Origin: Bacteroidales bacterium
GTDB lineage: Bacteria > Bacteroidota > Bacteroidia > Bacteroidales > UBA932
Length of the DNA: 64,000 nucleotides
NCBI GenBank assembly: GCA_017550655.1
Contig: JAFZOK010000018.1
Coordinates: 62,001 to 126,000, forward strand
Reading direction: 5' to 3'
Below the pieces are notes generated by a model. The model did no database searches. It saw only the letters and a program-made list of their open reading frames with translations, and was not told where the DNA came from. Below, piece by piece: positions 1-8,056 of the stretch. The stretch's first letter is position 1. Every line of letters starts with the position of its first letter. Position numbers and translations under genes: made by a program.

Positions 1-1807
1 CCAGAGCGTCTTTGACGTTGGCTATCTGGGCTCTAAGGTCATTTGCCTTTTCTTCGGTAGTTTCGTCTTTTTGTTTTATGATCTGCTTTACCAGAGGGTT
101 TTCCACGTTGAGCTTGATGGTGTAAGAATCAGGCATTTCCCCGTAGAAGTTAAGGCCTCCGCCCAGGGCGCTCATCTCCTTGTAACGCCTCATGAACTCG
201 TTCTGGGTAAGAAGCATAGGGGCGGCCTTTTCTCCCATATTCTCTGCCTGGAGGGTATATCTGCCTTCCTCAGGAAGAACGGCAGCGAAAGCATATTCGA
301 GATCCAGCTCCTCGCCTTCCTTGAGGGTTGGTTTCTGGGTGTCTTCCTTCTTGATGAGGTTATCTATGCTGTCTGAATCCACGCGGGCGAACTTGCTGTC
401 CTTGATCTTGGTTTCCAGCAGGTTGACAAAGTGGGCATCCAGCTGGCTGTCGAAGAGAAGAACCTGGTAGCCCTTGTTCTTGGCCGCCTCGATCCACTGG
501 TACTGGTCGGTCTTGTCTGTAGCGTAGAGATAGACTATTTTCTTGTCCTTGTCTTTCTGCTCTTTTTCGATGAGTTTTCCAAAGTCCTCATAGTTAAGGT
601 ATTTATCGTCTGTAGTCTTCATAAGGGCGAACTTCATTGCCCTTTCGCAGAATTTCTCGTCGGTGAGCATACCATACTCTATGAAGAGTTTGAGGTTATC
701 CCACTTGCTCTCGAATTCCTCTTTCTTTTCCCTGGAGATTTCTTCCAGGCGGTCTGCCACCTTCTTTGTGATGTAGGTGGAAATCTTCTTGACATTGGCA
801 TCCTCCTGGAGGTAGCTTCTGGAAACGTTCAGAGGAATGTCCGGCGAGTCGATTACTCCGTAGAGCAGGGTAAGGAACTCAGGAACTATGTTCTCCACCT
901 GGTCTGTTACGAACATCTGGTTGCAGTAGAGCTGGATACGGTCTTTGGAGATATCCATACGGTCCTTGATCTTAGGGAAATAGAGGATTCCGGTAAGGTT
1001 GAAAGGATAGTCCACGTTAAGGTGGATCCAGAACAGAGGGTCTTCCTTCATAGGGTAGAGCTTGCGGTAGAAATCCAGATACTGCTCGTCCGTGATTTCA
1101 CTCGGAGTCTTTGCCCAAAGAGGCTCGGAATCGTTGATTATCTTGTCCTTGTCCGTATCAACGTACTTGCCGTCTTTCCATTCGGTTTCCTTGCCAAAGG
1201 CAATCTTGACAGGCATGAACTTGCAGTATTTGTTAAGGAGTTCCTCAACTTTCTGTTTGGTGGCGAATTCCTTGCTGTCATCGTCCAGATAGAGGGTAAC
1301 GGTTGTTCCGCGGTCTTCTCTCTTGCACTCGTCCATAGTGAACTCAGGGCTACCGTCGCAGCTCCACTTAACCCCCTTGCTGCCTTCCTTGTAGCTCAGC
1401 GATTCGATTTCCACCTTCTTTGAAACCATAAACGCGGAGTAGAATCCCAGGCCGAAATGGCCTATGATATTGTCCAGCTGGTCCTTGTATTTTTCCAGGA
1501 ACTCTCCGGCGGAAGAGAAGGCTATCTGGTTGATGTACTTGTCTATTTCCTCGGCCGTCATACCGATACCGCGGTCAGTGATGGAAAGAGTGTGCTTCTT
1601 TTCGTTGGCCTCGATGTGGATGGTATCGTCTCCGATTTCGCCTTTGAAATCTCCCTTGCCGGCAACGGCCTTGAGTTTCTGGGTTGCATCCACTGCGTTG
1701 GCTACCAGTTCCCTGAGGAATATCTCGTGATCTGAATACAGGAATTTTTTAATGACCGGGAATATGTTCTCCGTGGTTACCCCGATCTGTCCTTTTGTCT
1801 TTGCCAT
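1..1807 (-). CDS. htpG: Molecular chaperone HtpG (Hsp90), 3' end beyond the window
   Basis: Cytosolic ATP-dependent chaperone of the Hsp90 family. Read on the minus strand from the ATG at 1805-1807, the frame stays open to base 1, giving about 602 residues; family members are usually 610-690, so only the C-terminal dimerisation end is missing. The start MAKTKGQIGVTTENIFPVI is typical of the Bacteroidota form. The GHKL ATPase motifs are visible in order: NAVDAT, DRGIGM, GHFGLGFYSAF and RGTTVTLYL. The middle domain carries FWIHLNVDYPF and the conserved LPLNVSR-like segment (IPLNVSRSYLQ). The gene lies downstream of the sigma/GIN operon but behind that operon's terminator, so it probably has its own promoter in the AT-rich stretch 1808-1842. 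Identification is secure. Confidence 0.97.
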   Translation of the reverse strand, partial: MAKTKGQIGVTTENIFPVIKKFLYSDHEIFLRELVANAVDATQKLKAVAGKGDFKGEIGDDTIHIEANEKKHTLSITDRGIGMTAEEIDKYINQIAFSSAGEFLEKYKDQLDNIIGHFGLGFYSAFMVSKKVEIESLSYKEGSKGVKWSCDGSPEFTMDECKREDRGTTVTLYLDDDSKEFATKQKVEELLNKYCKFMPVKIAFGKETEWKDGKYVDTDKDKIINDSEPLWAKTPSEITDEQYLDFYRKLYPMKEDPLFWIHLNVDYPFNLTGILYFPKIKDRMDISKDRIQLYCNQMFVTDQVENIVPEFLTLLYGVIDSPDIPLNVSRSYLQEDANVKKISTYITKKVADRLEEISREKKEEFESKWDNLKLFIEYGMLTDEKFCERAMKFALMKTTDDKYLNYEDFGKLIEKEQKDKDKKIVYLYATDKTDQYQWIEAAKNKGYQVLLFDSQLDAHFVNLLETKIKDSKFARVDSDSIDNLIKKEDTQKPTLKEGEELDLEYAFAAVLPEEGRYTLQAENMGEKAAPMLLTQNEFMRRYKEMSALGGGLNFYGEMPDSYTIKLNVENPLVKQIIKQKDETTEEKANDLRAQIANVKDAL

Positions 1808-1842
1808 ATTATTGAATTTTATAAGTTCTTGTAATAAAAATA

Positions 1843-1878
1843 CTCCCGATGGTGTTTCAATCTTTGTACCATCGGGAG
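1843..1878 (-). terminator. Rho-independent terminator of the sigma/GIN operon
   Basis: A perfect 11-bp inverted repeat (CTCCCGATGGT at 1843-1853, ACCATCGGGAG at 1868-1878) with a 14-nt loop. On the minus strand it is followed by TATTTTTATTA, a T-rich tail, so it ends transcription coming from the GIN-domain gene before htpG. Confidence 0.8.
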
Positions 1879-1882
1879 AGAG

Positions 1883-1897
1883 GTGACAAATTGTCAC
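1883..1897. promoter_or_regulatory. 15-bp palindrome, possible operator
   Basis: GTGACAA-A-TTGTCAC is a perfect inverted repeat of 7-bp arms around one base. It sits between the stop of the GIN-domain gene and the terminator, upstream of htpG. It could be a protein-binding site or a small RNA-level hairpin. Nothing in the sequence tells which. Confidence 0.35.
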
Positions 1898-1919
1898 TTA
1901 TGGAGAACTTTGTTTTGGC

Positions 1920-2822
1920 CTATTTGCGTGATACTGAGGCCCCGCGGCTTCTTTCAAGGATTACTTTGTCCGGGTCTCCGATGTAGATGAGATTTGAGGC
2001 TCCGCTTACTTCTCCGTTGATTGCCTTGTTTACGCCGATTAAAGTCTTTGAGGCTCCGCTCAGATCCACAGTGGCGGTCTTGGTAATGAAACCTTCTCCC
2101 TCGAAGATAGAGGCTCCGCTGCAGTCCAGGACGGTTGCGTCCGCCACTCCCTTGATATTGACTTTAGACGCTCCGCTGAGGTCTGCATTGAGTTTAGAAA
2201 CGCTTACTGAAAGGAAGAGCTTGACTGCTCCGCTGGCGTCGATAACAATGCTGTTGCTGCCTCCGGCGGTAACAAGTTCCGAAGCTCCGCTGGCGTCGAT
2301 GGACAGCTTTTCGGCGCTGAGTTTGGCAAGGCGTACTTTAGATGCTCCGCTAATGTCTATGCGGCATTGCTTCTCGCTGAAGTTGTCTTTGGTAGAGAGT
2401 TTTGCAGCTCCGCTAAGGTCTATGTACCTGAGGCCGGAGAGGCCGACAGTCACCTTAACCGGGCCCTTGAGCCTTTTGCTGCTGGATGGCCACCTGTTTC
2501 CGCCAAAGCTGTAGCCTTCTTCGATCCTGAGATTCAGGATACCGTTTTTTTCTCTTACGATGATGTGCTCCATAGTCTTGGCGGGAGCGGAAACGGTAAC
2601 AATGCCACTGTTGCTGGCTGTTACGGTAATGTCAAATACGCTGCCGGCGTCTATTCCCGTGAGTTCATTGAATCTGAAGGACTTTGTAGACAGATTCTCG
2701 CTTTGGGAGTCAGAGGATTTTCCTCCCACCACAATGACCTTGCTGCTGCCGCTCTGGGCATAAGCCGTGCCGGCAAAGAGGATTGCTGTGGCAAAAACAA
2801 TTGTTTTAATTATGTTTTTCAT
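1920..2822 (-). CDS. Secreted GIN-domain (DUF2807) protein with SGAS repeats
   Basis: 300 residues with a signal peptide (MKNIIKTIVFATAILFAGTAYAQ), so exported to the periplasm or surface. From about residue 130 to 290 it is a run of short beta-helix-like repeats carrying (D/V)xSGA(S/A) about every 20 residues. This is the pattern of the GIN domain, called 'putative auto-transporter adhesin head' in Bacteroidota. On the plus strand the repeat appears as eight or more copies of a GCTCCGCT core. It is the last gene of an operon behind the ECF sigma and anti-sigma-like genes (26-bp gap) and is followed by a strong terminator. Molecular function is not established; adhesion or envelope maintenance is inference from the family name and context. 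Confidence 0.85.
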   Translation of the reverse strand: MKNIIKTIVFATAILFAGTAYAQSGSSKVIVVGGKSSDSQSENLSTKSFRFNELTGIDAGSVFDITVTASNSGIVTVSAPAKTMEHIIVREKNGILNLRIEEGYSFGGNRWPSSSKRLKGPVKVTVGLSGLRYIDLSGAAKLSTKDNFSEKQCRIDISGASKVRLAKLSAEKLSIDASGASELVTAGGSNSIVIDASGAVKLFLSVSVSKLNADLSGASKVNIKGVADATVLDCSGASIFEGEGFITKTATVDLSGASKTLIGVNKAINGEVSGASNLIYIGDPDKVILERSRGASVSRK

Positions 2823-2848
2823 ATTAGTATAGTTTGATTTTCAGTTGA

Positions 2849-3373
2849 TTATTCAGTTTCAGAATTCATCGCGATGAAAGTCTGGATTCTCTTGAGGCCT
2901 TCCATCTTCTGGTTGTAGTATTCCTTAATTATCTGCTGCTTTTCCTTCTTGGAGAGGTTCTCCGGGAGTTGGAGAGCCATCAGCCCGTCTTCATCGGAGA
3001 GGATGGAGGAAATGGAATAGTTCAGATCCTCAAGGTCCGGATCCGAGAGATTGCCTCCTTCTTCAAGCAGCTGGTTGCCAAGGGCCTGGAGGCTGGTGAC
3101 ATAACCGCTCTCCATTTGCCTCAGCGATGCCTCTGAGTTGTCTTTTCCCAGGAACAGCACCAGGGCGAGTATGCATAGTGCGGGGGCAATTGCCCAGGCG
3201 GCTCTGCGTCCTGCGGTATTGTCGCCGAGCCAAGCCTTAACCCTCCGGATGAAAGATGGCTTTGCCTCGAGCTTCTTAAGGAACCTTTCCCTGTGGCCTT
3301 CAGGCAACTGTATTTCCTCCATATCCATTCTGCTTTGCTCAAAGAGCTCTTCCAGTTTGTCCTTTGTTGTCAT
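2849..3373 (-). CDS. Single-pass membrane protein, probable anti-sigma factor
   Basis: 174 residues. The N-terminal 60 residues are charged and cytoplasmic (MTTKDKLEELFEQSRMDMEEI...). One transmembrane helix follows (AAWAIAPALCILALVLFL, about residues 58-76). The C-terminal half is helical and acidic and would be periplasmic. Its ATG overlaps the stop of the ECF sigma gene (ATGA at 3370-3373), which indicates translational coupling. That position and topology are those of anti-sigma factors or of the small accessory membrane protein of Bacteroidota sigma operons. I see no zinc-binding HxxxCxxC motif, so it is not a classical ZAS anti-sigma. The role as sigma regulator is inference. Confidence 0.6.
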   Translation of the reverse strand: MTTKDKLEELFEQSRMDMEEIQLPEGHRERFLKKLEAKPSFIRRVKAWLGDNTAGRRAAWAIAPALCILALVLFLGKDNSEASLRQMESGYVTSLQALGNQLLEEGGNLSDPDLEDLNYSISSILSDEDGLMALQLPENLSKKEKQQIIKEYYNQKMEGLKRIQTFIAMNSETE

Positions 3374-3879
3374 AATGATATTCCCTCCTTTTTGAGACTG
3401 ACGGAAAGCATCTGCCGCCCTCTCATATATTTGCTCCTTATGGAGTTTTCGTTCAACGATGTTATTTGCGCTATCTCCTGATAGTCATATCCTTCTATAA
3501 GTTTCAGAGACACTATCTGGCGGCAGCTGGAAGGAAGGCGGCCTATGAGGCTGACGATCTTTTTGATCAGGCTGCTTCCGCCTGTGCTTTCCTCGGCGAT
3601 TCCGTCTTCTTCGTCACCCGAGTATTGCATTTCCTTCCTTACCGACTCTTCCGTCTGCCTTCTTCTGAGGATATCCAGGGACTTGTTCACGCAGCTTCTT
3701 GAAAGGTAGGCTCCAAGGTTGTCAATCTTTTCAATGTCCTTTGAACACACCTTGAGAATAGTGTCCTGCATAACGTCTTCCGCCTCCTGGGAGTTGCCCA
3801 GTATGCGGTACGCGGCAATGTACAGCTTGCGGGAGTACTCGTCGTAGATATTCTCGATTATGCCGGTATTTGTCCTCAT
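3370..3879 (-). CDS. ECF-type RNA polymerase sigma factor (sigma-70 family)
   Basis: 169 residues, the usual length. Region 2 is seen at about 10-75 (YDEYSRKLYIAAYRILGN, then SQEAEDVMQDTILKVC and LGAYLSRSCVNKSLDILRRR). Region 4 is at about 110-160 (LPSSCRQIVSLKLIEGYDYQEIA, then LNENSIRSKYMRGRQML). It directs core polymerase to a small regulon. It is first in a three-gene operon with a membrane anti-sigma-like protein and a GIN-domain protein. It is divergent from the P5C dehydrogenase gene, with only about 100 bp between them and a palindrome in that gap. Signal and regulon are unknown. Confidence 0.9.
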   Translation of the reverse strand: MRTNTGIIENIYDEYSRKLYIAAYRILGNSQEAEDVMQDTILKVCSKDIEKIDNLGAYLSRSCVNKSLDILRRRQTEESVRKEMQYSGDEEDGIAEESTGGSSLIKKIVSLIGRLPSSCRQIVSLKLIEGYDYQEIAQITSLNENSIRSKYMRGRQMLSVSLKKEGISL

Positions 3880-3899
3880 TCCACTATTAAGACGTATGC

Positions 3900-3942
3900 T
3901 AATGCCTGATGTTGCAATTTAGGCATTAAAAAAGTAAATTTG
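3900..3942 (+). promoter_or_regulatory. Promoter of the P5C dehydrogenase gene with inverted repeat over the -33 box
   Basis: TTG at 3912-3914 and TAAATTTG at 3935-3942 are spaced 20 bp apart and match the Bacteroidota -33/-7 consensus. Eight-bp arms TAATGCCT (3900-3907) and AGGCATTA (3921-3928) flank the -33 element, as an operator would. A TTG codon at 3940, in frame with the gene, is part of the -7 box and therefore not the start codon. Confidence 0.7.
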
Positions 3943-3981
3943 TATGATTTGTTTACGAATAATCAATCAAAAGACATTTAT

Positions 3982-5607
3982 ATGAACAATTCTATTTTCA
4001 GTTTTCCGGTGCCTGCAAACGAGCCTGTAAAAGGTTATCTGGCCGGCAGCCCGGAGCGTATCGCTATTGACGCGGAACTTAAAAGACAGAGAAAAACCGT
4101 AATAGAGATTCCTCTCATCATCGGCGGAAAGGAAATCAAGACCGGAAATATGGGAGAAGTGGTTGAACCTCACAACCACAAGCACGTGCTGGCAAGATAT
4201 CACAAGGCCGGCGAAAAAGAGGTGCAGATGGCCGTTGACGCTGCAATGAAAGCCCACAAGGCTTGGGGAGAAACTCCTTGGACCACAAGGGCCGCCATAC
4301 TTCTCAAGGCAGCAGACCTCATTGCCGGAAAGTACAGGGCTCTTATCAATGCAGCTTGTATGCTCGGCCAGAGCAAGAACATGTTCCAGGCGGAGATTGA
4401 CTCAGCCTGCGAGCTGATAGACTTCCTCCGCTACAACGCCGCTTATGCTTCAGAGATCTACGCCATGCAGCCAAAGTGCGCTTCAGGTCAGATCAACTCA
4501 ATGGAATACAGGCCTCTGGAGGGATTCATCCTGGCCGTTACCCCGTTCAACTTCACATCCATCGCATCCAACCTGAACATGACTCCGGTTCTGATGGGTA
4601 ATACCACGGTCTGGAAGCCAAGTACAACCGCCCTTCTTTCCAACTACTATGTAATGAAGGTGTTTATGGAAGCCGGACTTCCTGCAGGAGTTGTTAACTT
4701 CCTCCCTGGCCCTGGCGCGGTTATCGGAAAGGTTGCCTGCGCAAGCCCGGATCTCGGCGGTATCCACTTTACCGGTTCAAGCGCAACGTTCTACGGATTG
4801 TGGAAGACTGTAGGAATGAACATAGACAAGTACAAGACATTCCCTCGCCTGGTTGGAGAGACTGGCGGAAAGGACTTCATTTTCGTACACCAGAGTGCAG
4901 ATCCTGAGGTTGTTGCCAACGCCGCCTTCTGCGGATCGTTTGAGTTTGCCGGCCAGAAGTGCTCTGCAGCCAGCCGTATGTACTGCCCTAAGAGCCTGTG
5001 GCCTAAGGTGCTTAAAGGCCTGAAGGACAGATGCTCCAAGGTTAAGGTAGGGGATGTGCTCAATCCTGAGAACTTTGTGAATGCGGTTATCGACGAGCCT
5101 TCTTTCGACAACATAGCAAAGGCAATCAACTACGCAAAGAGAAGCAAGGATGCCGAGGTGGTAATCGGCGGCCAGTGCGACAAGAGTGTGGGCTACTTCA
5201 TCCAGCCAACCGTCATCGTTGCCAAGAAGCCTCACTTCAAGACAATGGAAGAAGAGCTCTTCGGACCTGTTCTGACCGTGTATGTATATGAGGACAAGGA
5301 GCTTGACAAGGCTCTTGAGCTCTGCGACACAACATCTCCTTACGGCTTGACCGGTTCTGTATTTGGACAGGACAGGATGGCTTGCGAGTATATCTGCGAC
5401 AAGCTGCGCTACTGTGCCGGAAACTTCTATATCAACGACAAGCCTACCGGAGCAGTCGTAGGACTTCAGCCGTTCGGAGGAAGCCGCGCCAGCGGAACCA
5501 ACGACAAGGCCGGAAGTTCCTTCAACCTTATGAGATGGGTGACTTCCAGGGCGATAAAGGAGACTCTGGTTCCTCCTACATCGTGGAAATACTCTTATAT
5601 GAAATAA
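3982..5607 (+). CDS. pruA: L-glutamate gamma-semialdehyde dehydrogenase (1-pyrroline-5-carboxylate dehydrogenase)
   Basis: Oxidises glutamate-5-semialdehyde to glutamate with NAD+, the last step of proline and ornithine breakdown. 541 residues from the ATG at 3982, matching the stand-alone P5CDH length. The frame also opens 42 bases upstream at a TTG, but that lies inside the promoter -7 box. The aldehyde dehydrogenase fold is clear: TPFNFTSIASN in the Rossmann part, FTGSSAT, the catalytic Glu in LVGETGGKDF and the catalytic Cys327 in AGQKCSAASR. The C-terminal FGGSRASGTNDKAGS is typical of P5CDH. A dipeptidase follows 18 bp downstream, so the two are probably co-transcribed for peptide and amino-acid use. 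Confidence 0.95.
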   Translation: MNNSIFSFPVPANEPVKGYLAGSPERIAIDAELKRQRKTVIEIPLIIGGKEIKTGNMGEVVEPHNHKHVLARYHKAGEKEVQMAVDAAMKAHKAWGETPWTTRAAILLKAADLIAGKYRALINAACMLGQSKNMFQAEIDSACELIDFLRYNAAYASEIYAMQPKCASGQINSMEYRPLEGFILAVTPFNFTSIASNLNMTPVLMGNTTVWKPSTTALLSNYYVMKVFMEAGLPAGVVNFLPGPGAVIGKVACASPDLGGIHFTGSSATFYGLWKTVGMNIDKYKTFPRLVGETGGKDFIFVHQSADPEVVANAAFCGSFEFAGQKCSAASRMYCPKSLWPKVLKGLKDRCSKVKVGDVLNPENFVNAVIDEPSFDNIAKAINYAKRSKDAEVVIGGQCDKSVGYFIQPTVIVAKKPHFKTMEEELFGPVLTVYVYEDKELDKALELCDTTSPYGLTGSVFGQDRMACEYICDKLRYCAGNFYINDKPTGAVVGLQPFGGSRASGTNDKAGSSFNLMRWVTSRAIKETLVPPTSWKYSYMK

Positions 5608-5625
5608 CCTGAAATTCAAGATAAA

Positions 5626-6756
5626 ATGGCAAAATCCGTACATCAGCTCCATATGGAGGCAATGGTTGTTGATACCCATTGCGACACTCCGCTCAGAATA
5701 GATGAGGAGCACGCAGACCTCGGCGTCAGAAGCAACGAGGGACACAACGATTTCATCAGGATGAAAGAGGGTGGCCTGGACCTTATGTTCTACGCGATCT
5801 TCACCCGCGTAAGACTGACTCCGGACCAGTCCACCGTACAGGCAGTCAGGCTGATAGGCGAGACCAAGGATATGATTGCCGCCAACCGCGACAAGGTTGC
5901 CCTGGCTTATTCGGTACGCCACGCCCGCGAGATCAAGAAGAGCGGCCGCGGCGCCATAATGCTCGGTATGGAGAACGGTTCTCCGATACAGAATGACCTG
6001 GCCCTCCTGCACGAGTTCTACCGTATGGGAGTAAGGTACATAACCCTTTGCCATTGCGCCCATAACCAGCTCTGCGACAGCTGCGCTCCTAAGGAGGCAC
6101 ACTGGCATGGCCTTTCCCCGTTCGGAAAGAAGGTTGTTGCCGAGATGAACCGCCTGGGAATGATAGTTGACGTAAGTCACCTCTCAGACGAATCATTCTA
6201 CGATTGCCTCAAGTATTCCAAGGCTCCTATCGTTGCCACACACTCTTGCTGCAGAGCGCTTTGCAAGCACCCGAGGAATATGACGGACAAGATGATCAAG
6301 GACCTCGCCAAGGCCGGCGGAGTAATCCAGATCAACTTCTATCCGGCTTTTCTCAGCGATGCCTACGGCACTGACGAGTATTTCGAGGCGGCAGACAATT
6401 ACGATGCTGCAATGAAGGCATACTGGAGAAGCGGCAAGAAGGGCAAGAAGGAAATCGCCGAGTTCAAGAAGCATACGGCCTACATAAAGAAGAATTTCCC
6501 TTCTCCTTCATACAAGCTTCTGGTTGACCATATCGAGCACGTAATCGACCTTGTAGGAATAGATTACGTAGGCCTTGGTTCAGACTACGACGGTATCGAG
6601 ATGCCTCCAATCGGCCTTGAGGACGTAAGCAAGTTCGAGGTTATTACCCGTGAGCTCCGCCATCGTGGATACTCAGATGAGGACATAAAGAAAGTTCTCG
6701 GCGAGAACTTCCTCCGTGCCTTCACCCAGGTAGAAGATATGGCTTTGACCTTGTAA
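5626..6756 (+). CDS. Membrane-dipeptidase family (M19) dipeptidase
   Basis: 376-residue zinc dipeptidase of the renal dipeptidase family. Metal-binding and active-site elements are visible: His18-x-Asp20 in VVDTHCDTPL, the bridging Glu in MLGMENG, the His in VDVSHLSDESF and the His in VATHSCCRA. The late VGLGSDYDGI contains the family's conserved Asp. No signal peptide is seen, so it acts in the cytoplasm on imported dipeptides. It follows the P5C dehydrogenase gene by 18 bp, and its stop abuts the stop of the convergent serine hydrolase gene. Substrate range cannot be read from sequence. Confidence 0.92.
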   Translation: MAKSVHQLHMEAMVVDTHCDTPLRIDEEHADLGVRSNEGHNDFIRMKEGGLDLMFYAIFTRVRLTPDQSTVQAVRLIGETKDMIAANRDKVALAYSVRHAREIKKSGRGAIMLGMENGSPIQNDLALLHEFYRMGVRYITLCHCAHNQLCDSCAPKEAHWHGLSPFGKKVVAEMNRLGMIVDVSHLSDESFYDCLKYSKAPIVATHSCCRALCKHPRNMTDKMIKDLAKAGGVIQINFYPAFLSDAYGTDEYFEAADNYDAAMKAYWRSGKKGKKEIAEFKKHTAYIKKNFPSPSYKLLVDHIEHVIDLVGIDYVGLGSDYDGIEMPPIGLEDVSKFEVITRELRHRGYSDEDIKKVLGENFLRAFTQVEDMALTL

Positions 6757-8037
6757 TTACTGCTGATTCTCAGTGGTTTTAGATTCCATCAGTCCAGCGT
6801 CTTTCAAGATGCTGTCTATCTTGCGGACAATATCCCAACGGTCCTTGTCGTTGCGGTTCTCGAATATGAGAACGGTAAGGTCTGCGTCAGGGAAGTAGCC
6901 CTCGTAGATCTGGAATCCGCCGTTGTCTCCGGTATGGTAAACCTTCTTAGGATAGCCAGGCTGCTGCTCCAGGAACCAGCCGTAGCCGTAGAAGGTGTTG
7001 TCGCGGTTCTGGTAGGTGGAGAACTTGCTGCCGGATACGTTGTTTACGTATGACCAGGCCTCTTCCTTTGCCCTGACAGGGATTATCTTGTTGTCTCTCA
7101 TAGCCTTGATCCACTCTGCAAACTCGTGGGTGGAAGTGTAGAGGCCGCCGTCTGCCTTGGTGGCGAAGAAGGTCTCCTCTCCATAGTCGCACTCCTGGAA
7201 TTTGTTGTGAGGAACATCAGCGTTTTCTGGTTTCTCGGCTTTAGCCACAACGGCTCCAGCCGGCTTGTCTGAATCCACGCTGGCGGCATCTTCTGCATCC
7301 TCGTAGATGTAACCGTGCGCCATATTCGGAATCTTAGGCTCGTTCTCCTCTGAGAAATAGAGGGTTGTGAACATTCTGGCAGGAGTGAAGATATTCTCTT
7401 TCATATACTCGTCAAATCCCTTGCCGCTGAGTTTTTCTATGAACAGATAGAGCAGCTGGAAAGTAGGGTTTATGTACTGGTACTCTGTACCCGGCGCAAA
7501 ATTGAGTTCCTTAAGGCCCTTCATATACTCGATTGACTGCATATCCGTGCATTTGAGCATGAATTCGCGGTCTGTCCTCGGGCGGGTATCAGGAATACCT
7601 GAGGCATGGCTCATCAGATGGGCTGTAGTAATGTCTGTGAACGGAGCCTTTTTCTTTGGAAGATAAGGTGTTACAAGAGGGGATACATCGTAGATGCTCT
7701 TGTGGATGTCCAGTTTTCCTTCCTCTGCCAGTTTGAGGATGGCGACAGCCGTAAATTGCTTTGAACAGGAAGCAATGTTGAAGAAGGTGTTGCCGTCTAT
7801 CTTGTAGCGGCGGGCGAGGTCAGAGTGGCCGTAGCCCTTGTCGAAGATGATGGAATCTCCCTTCATGATGAGAACGGCTCCGCCCGGCTCGGCGAACATA
7901 GTGTCGATAGGGGCGTACCTGTCTACGAACAGGGAGTCAACTTTCTGCATTGCAACGGCAACTGGATCTGCCGGTTTCTTTTCTGTACAGGCAATCATGG
8001 CTGAGATTGTTAATGTCAGGATAATTAAGCGTTTCAT
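6757..8037 (-). CDS. Serine hydrolase of the beta-lactamase / class C penicillin-binding family, lipoprotein
   Basis: 426 residues. The N-terminus MKRLIILTLTISAMIAC is a lipoprotein signal with Cys17 as acylation site. The three serine-hydrolase motifs are present: SxxK as SCSK in NIASCSKQFTAV, YxN as Tyr-Ile-Asn in EYQYINPTF, and the KTG equivalent as HTG in VYHTGDNGGF. The family includes esterases, D-amino-acid peptidases and class C beta-lactamases. This one has an inserted linker rich in Ala/Asp (around residues 245-280) before the last third. Third in line after pyrD and cinA with a 19-bp gap, so probably co-transcribed. Substrate unknown; true beta-lactamase activity is not implied. 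Confidence 0.85.
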   Translation of the reverse strand: MKRLIILTLTISAMIACTEKKPADPVAVAMQKVDSLFVDRYAPIDTMFAEPGGAVLIMKGDSIIFDKGYGHSDLARRYKIDGNTFFNIASCSKQFTAVAILKLAEEGKLDIHKSIYDVSPLVTPYLPKKKAPFTDITTAHLMSHASGIPDTRPRTDREFMLKCTDMQSIEYMKGLKELNFAPGTEYQYINPTFQLLYLFIEKLSGKGFDEYMKENIFTPARMFTTLYFSEENEPKIPNMAHGYIYEDAEDAASVDSDKPAGAVVAKAEKPENADVPHNKFQECDYGEETFFATKADGGLYTSTHEFAEWIKAMRDNKIIPVRAKEEAWSYVNNVSGSKFSTYQNRDNTFYGYGWFLEQQPGYPKKVYHTGDNGGFQIYEGYFPDADLTVLIFENRNDKDRWDIVRKIDSILKDAGLMESKTTENQQ

Positions 8038-8056
8038 ATCTATATGTTATTGTGTT

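Noticed and set aside
431-1423. Long plus-strand open frames over htpG
   Set aside because: They are antisense to a clear HtpG on the minus strand and show no family motif, only the effect of its codon use.
4777-6180. 467-codon minus-strand open frame
   Set aside because: Antisense to P5C dehydrogenase and the M19 dipeptidase, both with full catalytic motifs.
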